Shown here piece after piece: positions 35,101 to 47,100 of a DNA stretch of 60,000 bases (positions are counted from its first letter, which is position 1; every line of letters begins with the position of its first letter). The notes under the pieces were generated by a model. That model made no database searches. It saw only the letters and a program-made list of their open reading frames with translations, and had not been told where the DNA came from. Source of the DNA: Diphasiastrum complanatum. Taxonomy: Eukaryota; Streptophyta; Lycopodiopsida; Lycopodiales; Lycopodiaceae. The position numbers and the translations under genes were made by a program. The DNA is taken from contig CM055095.1 of NCBI GenBank assembly GCA_029204225.1, positions 32,863,732 through 32,923,731 on the forward strand. The letters are read 5' to 3'.

Positions 35101-38100
35101 TCTATGCAGTTTTGTGATTCTGGTAATACAGTGATGAATATTTCTTAACATAGACGAGTTACTTTAACATGTACAATCAATAGATAGAAATCAAAGAGAT
35201 ATCTTTTTAAATTGGTTTGCTGACGTGATTCAAAGAAGCTTTCATCTTTACCAAAGAGCATTCCCAGATTCTAGACTTGGAAGAGAAGCAAATCAAAGCA
35301 GAAGAAAAGCATTTACAGCAACTTAAAGATTTGGAGGAGCAGTGGCGGCAGAAGATGATGGCAGAAGTTGAAAGGTCTTAGTACTGTGCTTTATACCCAC
35401 ATTATTTGATTCGCTTGCTCCAATTGGGACATACCATTGCTGGAGGGCAATTCTAGGACATGTTGAGGCAATAGCTTTTCTAATAGTCACTGAAATTCGT
35501 AAAATCCTTGTCATCGAGTCCACAAGACACTAATATGCACCTTCTTGCCATTAGATATTCTGCTCTAGGCCAGGAGAAGGAACTGCTAAATGAACGATGG
35601 GAGCAAAAACATGTGACACTTACTGCCTCACATCAAAGAATGTTACTGGTACTTTCTATTGAATGAAATTATGGAACAAAGAATGCAAAAGTAGAGTTAT
35701 GAAACTTTTACCATGAAATAAAGCCTGACGTTAAAATCTAAACCTCTGTTTGATCATGCAACACTTCATGTTTTTCGTGATGAGCCAAACATAACAACAA
35801 ATTCACATTGAATGATGCAAAATTAGTAGAATAAAAGAATAGTTTGTCATTTATTCCTAGGGCTTCTAGTTAGGTAGATTCGGCCGATCCTGAACTAGTT
35901 GAATTGTGAGTCGTGACTGAGGATTCGAACTAGTTCAGAACCGTTATTTTCTAGTTTCAACCCAAAAGAAAAGGTTAGGATTTAGGTTATTAGAAAAGTG
36001 AACATGGAAATAGTCCCCACATTCCAAAAGAAATGCTTTCTTAGAGAATATTCAACTATGCATACAAACACATAAAGTAGTGCACAAACACACTCCAATA
36101 TGCAACATTCTGGCGAAAAAATAGATTTTGTACTACGGGGAAAAAGTTACCTTCCACATACCACTTGGTATGTGTAAAAAAAAAAAAATTCTTTGAAGAT
36201 TAAACACATGATAATTTGGAATCTTATTGAGAATATGTGCTAGTTCTGGAAGATGTATTGAAAACATTACAATATTACTAGATTTCAGTTTTGCAAAAAT
36301 GAAATGCATTTAAATTGGATTGGGGCAATAGATATGGAGGGTGTAGGTTTTGAACAAACTTTGGCCAGCCTAGCTTCGGGTTTAGGTTACGATTTCACTA
36401 CACTGTACCACCCCAAAAATGGGGAGAGAGTGAAAGAAAGAAAGAAAGTAAGCTTTATTAATATATTTGAAATACAAAAAGGTACATAAGACACGAAATA
36501 CATTTTAAGTGTGTCCTCAACTACTAGTGAGTGTAAATGTCTCTAAAAAAATAGTATAAAACCATGAAAGCTAATGTTATTTTCAATTCTTAATACTAGC
36601 CTCCTAGTAGGTTGTAAGGACTAAACTTTTAGCTTGAGATATTGTGTTTTTCATTAGGAATGTGTGGAGGAGTTTGAAGAAAAACTAACTAAAGAAAGGC
36701 TAGTAGTAGAGAAACTTCAACTTGAACTAGAGCAAGCAAACAATGATTTTGAGGAAATCAAGCGCCAGACTGAAGAAGATACAGACCATGAAATCGAAGA
36801 TCTAAAACGAAAGTAAAAACTCTTCTTGTGCTTGTATGTTGCTCACAATTGAGGGATGATATTTTATGTCCCAATATATGGTTTATTAACTCAAGTTGGT
36901 GAAAGAATAAGAACAATAGTTTGAGCACTTTAAAATGGTTGGTTCTATAAGGTATGTAAGCTTCAACTAGAATGAGCTTGACCTAGAATGAGTGAACTAC
37001 ACAGAAAACAATAAAGTAAGCATCCTTGTGATTGTATAAATTTAAAGTTATCTAAACTTTCCATAAGCATCTTTGAAATTAATTAGCTGAAAACAATTGA
37101 CATTTATGTAACTAGCTCTTTGTCAACACTTCCTTCTTGTAGACTGTAGTGTTGTATCTTGTTAATAGCTTGATGTGCATTTGGACTTACTATGCTCATT
37201 ATTAGAATCATTCTTCGATTTGTTGTTTTTTGCTTATTTGTCATAGATCGTGCAGTTTAACCTCATATCATATCGCAAAAACAACTAAGTAAAAGGTTTT
37301 AGGTCTACAGCTTAATTGGCTTGAAGTGTGTAGCCAATTGTTAATCAGGTGTCTATTGAACAGGTATGAAGGAAAACTTGTGCAAGAAAAAGATATTGTA
37401 TTACGATTGAAAGGTGAGAATGGACTGTTGAAGAAGAAGTTTAACGAGTTCTTGAAGGATATGGAAGAACAAAAAGCAGAGATCAGGAAATTGTTTGAGC
37501 AGAAAAAGGAGCTCTACGAAATGCTTGCATGTTTTGAGCGTGATGCTAAGTTTGTTTTTCTTCTCATCTATGTATTTAATGCATTTTATGTTTTCTATTA
37601 GTAAGAGGCATTCCTTGAACAATAGCTTGAAAATAAAATTGCTCAACTTATCCTAACACTCTTACTCATTAGTTAGTAGCAAATATGCATCAAAATATTA
37701 TTCTAGCATTTAGCCTTGGACAATTTTCCCAAACAACAAGCTCCCTCTAGAGTTTCATGCAAAATTTTACTCATGTAGAAATGATTGTAGCTCTCAATAC
37801 TTGCAATCCTTCATAAGGATGATCTTTAAGCAATAGGGATGAGCTCAAGTATGACTTATGGAGATAGAAGTAGAAATAATGCTCTTACAATCCAAGTTGT
37901 ATTATGAACTTCAAGGTAGCGAGGCTATGTGTTTATGATTCTTTCTACTGTGGATCTCAATAGTTCAATAGTGGGTTTCTTTCCTTGCCTAACCTGAATC
38001 CATGATCTAGTCAATCTAGCATCAAGAGACGAAGTTAGTTGTCACGTGTAGGTTCGTTCCCATGAGAGCGATAGTATAGTTCAGATTTCAGCATAAATGG

Positions 38101-41100
38101 AAGATCCAAATCTAACTCTAACATCCATTAACACTACAATCCATTAACACTACGATCCATTAACACTACGCATCCACAACAAAGATAGCTCATAAAAAGT
38201 ATAATAACATACAATCCCAATAACATTCAGATCCAACAATTAGCAAAATCCAAAGAAAGCATGAGAGATGGAGAAGGAAAGAAGAAGAGCAAGGACATTC
38301 ATCAATCCATTTCTGAAGAGAACCAATCTGCTTTATTGAAATGAGGAAATGAACATGTGTAGGAACTCGAGTTGGTCCCTTTTTATAGTAGAGAGGAGGA
38401 CCCTGGCCTCTGAATCCTATTGGTCCATTTCTACCTCCCTAATCATTCAAATATAAAAAAGTGTGGGAACCATCCAAATTGGAGGGACACCCAACTTTAT
38501 TTACTAACTTGACATTTAGGCCCTGCGACATTAAAAGTCCCGCAAAAAAGCCTAAAGTCCTTTTATTGACTTTTAACTAATCAATCACTATGTGATCATC
38601 GGGTTGGACTTACACACGCAGGGTGCCAAATCCCTCTCACTTATTAGCTAGGGTTAGGGTTGCCTTGGGATCCGCAAACCCTCCAATAGTATCCCCCACC
38701 AAAACTGGTGCCGGTCCCACGACACCTGCAATATGTAGTTATTGGGGACTTTTATTGGCTTCACGCCGAATCTTTATTAAATGTTACTGCACCTTCTCCA
38801 TAAAGTCGAGGCGGGCAGTATTAAAATCCAAGTTGTGTGGCAGAAAACAACGGTGGGCTTCGGCAATCCACTTTGAGGTTGTCCATGATGTGAAGCATGA
38901 TTCCCAGGAGCCTCCCATCATTGCTGCACGAAAGTTTAAACGAGCAACCGGCAGCTGATCTTTGATTTGCTCTGAGGCCATCGACTTATTTGGATCGAAT
39001 GCAATCATCCCATCTGGTTGCCACTGACGCCAACAGAGTTAGATCTTTAGCAAACATTGCCGATTGTCACACCGTTGGATCTGGAGAGTGGACATACTCT
39101 CTCTGATAGGCTTGTAAGGCTCGGTGGAAGTCCATTGAGATTGTCCAGCTGTAGGGCTGATGGATGATTGGCCAATTGGGCGTATGGATGGTGGTCCATA
39201 GCCAATCCCAAATCTTTCCATTTATTCCTTCTCGGCATTGGCACATAATAAGGATCTACCCGCAATTGGCGAGGGCTGGCGACGTAACTCCTGATGGATT
39301 CTGGAGTTTTTTCAAAAACAGTGATTCTCCATGTCGGCTGCTCTCCCAATGCAGGTATTTTGTCCAACTCTTTGTCGGCCTCTATCTCGGAGGTCTTAAA
39401 CTTCAGAACCCATCCACCCACGGCTGTTGCTTTAAGAAATTCTGGATCTGGTCCTCGACGCTGATGGGCTTTCTGAATAGAGGTGTGGTCCTTGATGAGG
39501 ATGGACCCGCTTGCACTGCCGGTAAGATTGGCGATTGTTCTGCTATATCTGGAGCTCCCCCCTGGTCCAGGCCCGAATCTACCCCTGTATCCATTGGTAC
39601 AACTTCTTGGTGCAGAGTGGAGAATTGCGGCATGACCGGTACGGGGATTTGTGGTGTGGCTTCCAACACTTGAGCGGCTGCTTTTTCATAGGCGGTGATG
39701 GTCTCTTTATAAAACCTTTGCCAACTCGGTTGAAGCTGCTCCTTTGAACCTATCAAAGCGGCCTTGGAATCCCTGAAGGGCCACTTTGTATGTTTCCACT
39801 TTCTTAAACAAATACGCGATCTCAGTCGGTGTGACCAGATGATCTGGTATTTAAGTCTGAAGATACGCATCACGCTCAAGGGTGGTCGCATCCAATTCAC
39901 CTTGAAGCCGCGTGCGATCTTGTTCGGCCATCTGCAATTGACCCTTCAGCAGTTGCACCTATTGTTTTGCATCCTGCACGGCCTTGATCCTGTGCGATTG
40001 TTAGGGCGTTTTGTAGGGAGCTGATGTACCCACGTACTGAAGGCAAGAGTGATGAAATTCATATTGATTCTGCTGGAAAAGGCTCTCTCATGAATACCCA
40101 TTGCAGTGAGCAGAGGCTCCGCAAGGGTCATCCACTGAGTGACCATGCTTGTGCTAGGAAGGATCATGATGTCCGTTGCAGATGGGACATCACGATGGAT
40201 AGTATAGCGTGGAGACTGGGAAGTATCGGTAGAAGACATGATGAGCAAAAAGGAAATGTAAGACGCGTGAAAGTGTATCAAAAAGCAAGTCAGGAATTTT
40301 GGAAGGCTTTGGTCGTAGGAAAAATTTGCAAGAGCTTCGCTAGCACAAGTGAGGAATGAATCGAATTCAGCCAACTTATAGGTGAATTTGGTGGGTCCAT
40401 TACACTGAATACTAGTTTGGCTGATCAATTCTGAACAAAAATTTGCAGGCATGTACAGTACTGTGAAATTAGGCTATGAAAATCTCGGCGAAGGTTTATG
40501 GGGATCTGAACCTATCAGGCGAACGTTTTCCAGGGCTGGCGAAGGATGAACCTTCGTCCAGGAGGGTCCTTCGCCCAGGTAATGTCATAAATGCTTTTTT
40601 CCACAATCTGAACCTATGGACAATCTAATTTGAACATTTTAAGATCATCTAGCAGATCGGCGAAGGTTCATAATGAGGGTAAGGTGCTCGGTGAAGGTTC
40701 CCAAAATGGCATATCACTGATGATCCTTCGCCTGACTCAAAAACTGGATTTTCCTTTGACAGGAACCTTCGCCCACCTCAAATTAGATAAATCTAGAGTG
40801 GATGTACAGTCTGAGAGCTCAGCGAAGGTTTCTGGTACTGTATAAGCCAAATCTGACTGAAACAATGATTTTCTAAGGCATTTTTCATCAAAAAATACTG
40901 TGCTTCCTTTTTCCCATGCTGATGACTTTCTGACTTTTGCTCATCAGTCTTTGCTCAATTTTTGCTTTTCTGTTCTTTTCTTCTTTTTTCTTTTTCTTTT
41001 TTTGACTGTCTTTTTCCAAAAAAACTCAACAATTTAAGTACTGAAAACAAAAAATTGAAAAACAAATAAAACTAAAAAACCATTGAGATCAGGCTTGCTG

Positions 41101-44100
41101 AACTGGCGGAGTAGGCTGCCAAAACTTGCGTAATCGGCTGCCATTCACCGGAGTATCAAATTGTTTTAATTACTGCGCCATAGTTCAGGATTTCCTTTAC
41201 TTTATACGGGCCTTCGCCGGTAAACTTCAACTTTCCCTTGATCAGTTTGGTTTTGTACATCAATGCAAGATCTCCTACTTTCAGATCTTTTTTGTGCAAT
41301 CGACGATCGTGCCATGCCTTGCGGCGGGCTTTCTCTGCTGCTAAGGCATGAACTGCCATCAATCAGGTTTCACATAATTTGTGCAACGCTTCATGACGGA
41401 GTTGTAAAGACTTATCATCATTTAATAGTTCCGTTGCTGCTATGCGTAAGGATGGGATTAAAAATTCAATCGGCATGACAGATCTTGACCATAAACCAGT
41501 TGAAAAGGTGTTTGATTTGTACTATTTTTGTAAGCGGTTCTGAATGCCCATAACGCTGCATACAGTTTATGTTCCCAATCAGACCGACTTGCTTCAATTG
41601 TCTTTGTCATAATGGTGCAGACAATCTTATTGGAAGATTCAGCTTGGCCATTCCCTCTGGAATAGTAGGGAGTAAAAAAAATCTGTGTATAACGAAAAAA
41701 TCTTCCAATAAACACTTTAATGTTTGATCAACAAAGCGTGTACCCCGGTCACTGACAATCTCGATCGGACATCCAAATCTAATTATAATATTTTCATACA
41801 AAAACTTGGCCGTAGATCTCGCATCAGCAACTTTGACAGCTTTGGCTTCAACCCACTTGGTCATATAATCAGTTGCTACGATAATGTATCGGGCCTGAGA
41901 TCCTTGCGCGACAGGGTGAATAGGTCCAACATAATCCCGTCCCCATTTTTCAAACGGTGCTTGCGATAAAACCGGATGCAAGGTTCATAATTATGTCGAG
42001 CAGGCCGTCGTGCTCGCTGGCAAACATCACATGTCTGAATAAAATTTTATGTGTCCTTATGAAGCGTAGGCCACCAACACCCTGATTGCAAAAGTTTGCG
42101 AACAGTAATATCTGTAGAGAAGTGTCCTCCTCCCATGCCATCATGTGAAAACATGATTAAATCTGATACTTCATGCGGTAAAACACATCTTCGTAAAATA
42201 TTGTTTGATCCACAACGATACAATTGTCCTGCAATTAATTGATAAGGTTGAGCCTTATAAATCAATTGTCTCTTCTGTACTTTTGTCAAGGAGTCATTCG
42301 GTTGTCCTAGCATCAGGTACTCAACAATATCCGTTGCCCACTCAGGTACTGCCTCAACATAGAACAATGCAGCATCTGGCAGTTCATCATCCACTTCAGT
42401 ATTAACTGGTGTTTGTATATAGGTCGTGCTAAATCCGCAAAGAAAATAATAAAAATTTGATAGTAGTTCGCATGACCCATAAACACATAAACTCCACGAA
42501 TTGTTGTTGGCGGTGGCAATTCCACAATAACCTTGATCTTAGAATAATCCGTGGCAATACCATGTCTCGATATCACATGTCCAAGCAGAACTCCATGGGA
42601 AACCCATATCTAACATTTTTCAGGATTTAGAGAAATTTGATATTTGCGGCATCTTTCAAATACTTTCTCCAATCGATCCAAGTGGCAGAAAGAAACTCCT
42701 GGAAATTGAAGCCTACTAAGGCAATTCTTCCTTGAAATTGAGCAGACTTTTCTGTACATCGATGATTGACATATTTTATGCTCTGAGATATGACAGCTAC
42801 TCAACCATCGCATGGGGTGCATCTGCAAATCATGGATGTGGTCCAGGAGTTTCCAGCGATGGTGAGCTTGCGGAAAGAAAGCAGGAAGCCTTGTGGACAA
42901 TCCTGTTTGTGTGTTCAATCTTATCTCACACAAATCCTTAAATGGCTTCCATACGAATTCCTACACCACTATGCCCCCCTGTGACTGGCAGTGGTTATTC
43001 AATTCAGTGGTTTTTTTTTCCTTTGTAAAAAAAAGTTATTGTTTTTTTTGAGGGTCCCGTTCCGGAACGGAACGCGTTCCATTCGGGAACGGGCAACTAA
43101 GCTTAGTAGCAAAGAAATTTAGTTTTTCTTGTGGCAACAAGCTGCTGAAGTAAGGTGCTAAAGGACATGACAAATTCTTTTTGCAGTGCATTGAAAAAAG
43201 ATATAGCAGAGAGGGATGAAACCATAGGAGAAAAAGAGAAACGGATTTATGAGCTAAAAAGAAAAAATCAAGTATTTGAAACCCACTTTCTTCGTGCTCT
43301 CATTTGATGTAGATGCTCTTTCCTTTAAGGGTTATCTTTTGTTCTAATATAACAAGTGTATGATCTCTCTGAGATTGTACAAGTGAATGTATGCGAGCAT
43401 GTACATGTTGTTATATGTTATGTATGATGTTGTTTTCATGCCAAGTATTGAACTTGTATGAACTAGAAGTAAGCATGAAATTGATTATTATATAATTATC
43501 TCAACTTGGAGGGAAAATAGTGCGCCCTCCAAGAGGGCCCCCCTCCAAGGTAATATGGTCTAAATGTCAATAAAATGAATAATAAGGCCCAGCCAACCAT
43601 ATAGTCTAAATGTCAGGAAACAATAAAATAGAGGGCCGAAGGCCTGCTTATGCATAAAAGTAAAGGTAAAGTATATGCGAATGGACGTGGCAAATGTAAA
43701 GAGCCAAGTCCATATCTTATAATGAATGCAATTGGATGCAGGAACTTGAAAAGATTAAATTTGTTTTGGATTATAAAATCAAAGACTTGAAGCAGACAAT
43801 AGAGCCAAGAGAATTGGAGTTACAAAACTCCAAAATGCAAATTGTCAACATTGAGAAAGAACTTGAAAGGTTAGTCTTGCATAACAGCCAATATTATTTT
43901 AAGAAAATCCAGTGCTTGTGCTTGTTCAATATATACAACATGTAGTATTGTCTATATGTTATGGCATTAGCATATTCTCTTTGCAGCATCAGAACTTTTA
44001 ATTTGTAACTTCAACATTTTCTGTATATTGACAGTGGGAACATTCACTTTTTAAGAAGGGAGAGTTTTAGGGATACTATTGACAAAGCCTTCTTTCTTAG

Positions 44101-47100
44101 ACCATAGAGTAGCTAGAGATCAATCTTACTATTCCACATTAAAATCATCACCGCCATGCTATCAAGGCAGTGTGTTTGATGCTTGTAACACTCTCTGGTC
44201 TTCTCTTGTGTGTTAATTAACCATCAGACGTTTTTGTAATCTTAGGTGCCATCCCATTTAGTTGGATCTAGTAAGCTTGTAACATTGACTGTTTTCACTC
44301 CAACATCTTCTTGGTTTGCAGTGTACCTTTCTGTAATTGACCAGATTTATATAGCTTTAGCATCTATGCAGTGTTAATTTTGCCTCTTTGCAGTTTATCA
44401 GTACGGTGATTGACGATTTTTGAGTTCATTCAACACTAACTAGACGATCCAAAAAAAAAAAATTCAGCCATTAGTCTTTTTCCAAAAAATAAATAAATAA
44501 CATAAAATAATAAATTTGCGATCTGAGTGACTAATCACTATTGTTCCAGAATGTTTGATCGCGATCTGCCACAACCGTGCTACTAAAGACTGTTTTAGTT
44601 TAATCAATTTTTTCAAGAGAGATTATTTCTGAACAATCAAATACTTACTAACCCTAGACACTGGAGAAGATGATACTTTGTTCAAAACAGAAGTTTGTCA
44701 GGATTAAGAGAACACCGTTGGAAGAAAGTAAAATAACCAAGACTTCATTTCAAAGACCACCAAGGAAATGTTATCCTCAAGAACTTCATACATTGGAAAA
44801 TAATAGTAATGTGATCAAAATGCTCCATAATGTTTCTGATAGTTATTGCAAACTATCAAAATAGATAACATACTAACTTATAACATCTAGAAAGAGGTGG
44901 TTCATAAAGTTTTGAGAAATAGAAGGGCAACTACATTCACCAAAAGACATGTTTTGTGTTGTTTAAAAAACCTAAAGATCCATTTTGTATCCTTTTTAAC
45001 TTCCTAGAACTAAAGTTATTGCCAAGCCAAACTTTGGTCAAAATGGAGTATTCCTTTTTTTGTTCTGTAGGATTCTAATTCAAATTCCTGGTGGATCTTT
45101 ATTTTCCATACTTGAAGCAGGTCGGAGTTTCCTATCAAAAAATCTTAAAAGGTCATAGTCTGGCTAAAATAGGAGAATATTCTATTTGCTATAGACAAGT
45201 TATGTTTCAATGTTTTTTGGATCTTTATATTCTTTGTTGACCACAACAAATGCAACAGACTTTACAACTCACCAATCAAATATGTCTGTGGTATCCCGAT
45301 TGCCTCCAACATCATCCGCAGCCACACTACCTCATTCGCCACTTTCGAGGCTGCGACATACTCAACTTCGCAAGAGAATCGAGCTACCAGGGTTTGCTTT
45401 TTGCATATCCAGCTGATTGCAGCTCCGCACGCTATTGTACATCCTCCAGTAATGGACTTGTTGTCATCCTTGCAACTCGCCCAGCTCGCATCACTGTAAT
45501 GATGCAGCTCGAATCCTTTCTCCTCGTTTCTAGCTCTGTAGGTTAATCCAATATTCTGGGTACCCTTCAGATACTGTAGGATTCGTTTGGCCATTTGCCA
45601 ATGTGCTAGACCAGGATTGGAACAGAATTGGCTCAATGCGTAAACAGAGAAGGCCAGATCCGGTCTGGTACAAATTGCTAAGTACATCAGACTCCCGATT
45701 AAGTTCTGGTAGGGTATACCTGCCATCTTCTGTTCTTCCTCTTCTGTTTTTGGGCAATCCTGTTTCGTGAGCTTGGCTCCAGCTATCATTGGTGTGGCTT
45801 TCTCTTTGCAGTCCATCATGTGGTACTGCTTCAGCACTTTTCTGGCGTATTTTGATTGACTCAAGTGCATTTCGCCATTTGTTCGATCTCTTCTGATCTC
45901 CAGCCCTAGGCATTTTGTTGCTTCTCCAAGATCTGTGATTTTGTAGCTTTCAGAAATCTGACTCTTCGTGTCTTTGATCAGCATCAAGGAATTTCCTATC
46001 ATCAGCGAATCATCCACAAAAATGGTCAAATCAAAGTATCAAAAATATCAATACTCACAGTTGTTTTTTTTGTGATCCTGACGGTTGAATCCTTGCACAT
46101 TTATCTCTGACAGTGTTCGTAGCTGTAGAGAGCCGATGCCTTTGACATCGTGTGTGCTTCCATCGCCTAGAATCACTGCTCTGTCGTTTTCGAGTTCGCG
46201 AAAGTTGATCAAGATCTTCTTGTTGCAGGTTATGTGAGACGTTGCTCCTGAATCGATGACTACATCGTAGTCGTGTTCAGAATAGCTTGTCGAAGCTTCG
46301 TCGAGTATCGTGAAAGCTTCGTCACCTCTTTCAGTATCCTTTGATGACTCTGCAACGTTTGCCTTTTCAGCTTTGTTTTTCCTTTTTGGGTTGAATCTGC
46401 AGTCGTATGCAGAATGCCCTTTCTTCTTGCAGTGCATGCAAGGTATTGTTGGATTGAACCAGCATTTGTTGGCCGTATGGCCTGGTTTGTGGCAGTGATT
46501 GCAGGAAGAAGATGGTTGATTTGAGGACTTCGTCTTCTCGAATCTTGGCTTGTTTTTGTTCTTCTTCTTTCCTTTCGTGAAGAGAGCTTTCTCTTGATCA
46601 CTGCTTCCCTCTCCTTCGTCTCTCATCAGTCTCTCATCAGCGACAAGATTGACTACTTTGTCGAATGTCATATCTGGTAGACTCAGTATGAGCATTCTCA
46701 GCGGCTGATAGGACGTTGGTAGAGATTTCATGAAGTACATCAGCTGTTGTGGTGCTGGAACTTGGTGCTCCTGTCCTAATGCAGCGAGTTAAGCGAAGAT
46801 CGTTCTGATCTTCTTAACGTGCTGATCTAACTGGTTGCCATCCCACCGTATGGATTGCAGCTAATTGTGAAGGTGCATGACTGAAGCTGCAGTCCTCACT
46901 TCATACTTCTGCTTTAATCTTTCCCACGCTGCATGGCTGCTTTCGCAGTCTTCAATCTGCATGAGTAGATCTTCATTTATGGACGAAATGATGATCGCCA
47001 TTGCGCGCTCATCCTTTTTTATCCATTCAGCTCTCCTCGGGTCTCCCTCTGGAGGCTGCACCTTTGAGAGCTCGGTCACCGACCAAATGCCTTCGCCCTT

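Larger units (their letters stand above)
37900..42706 (-). mobile_element. Gypsy element D, 5' truncated
   Basis: On the minus strand, from high to low coordinates: reverse transcriptase thumb (VFERCRKYQISLNPEKC), RNase H linker (GVYVFMGHANYYQIFI), integrase zinc region (GMGGGHFSTDI, GCWWPTLHKD), integrase core (FEKWGRDYVGPIHP, EIVSDRGTRFVDQ, GQAESSNK) and C-terminus (LKVGDLALMYKTKL), then a long non-pol frame and an LTR-like segment. The LTR region (about 37900-38620) has TATA (CTATAAAAAG, minus, near 38385) and AATAAA (near 38335). Gag, protease and the 5' LTR are missing. Related to element C. Confidence 0.8.
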
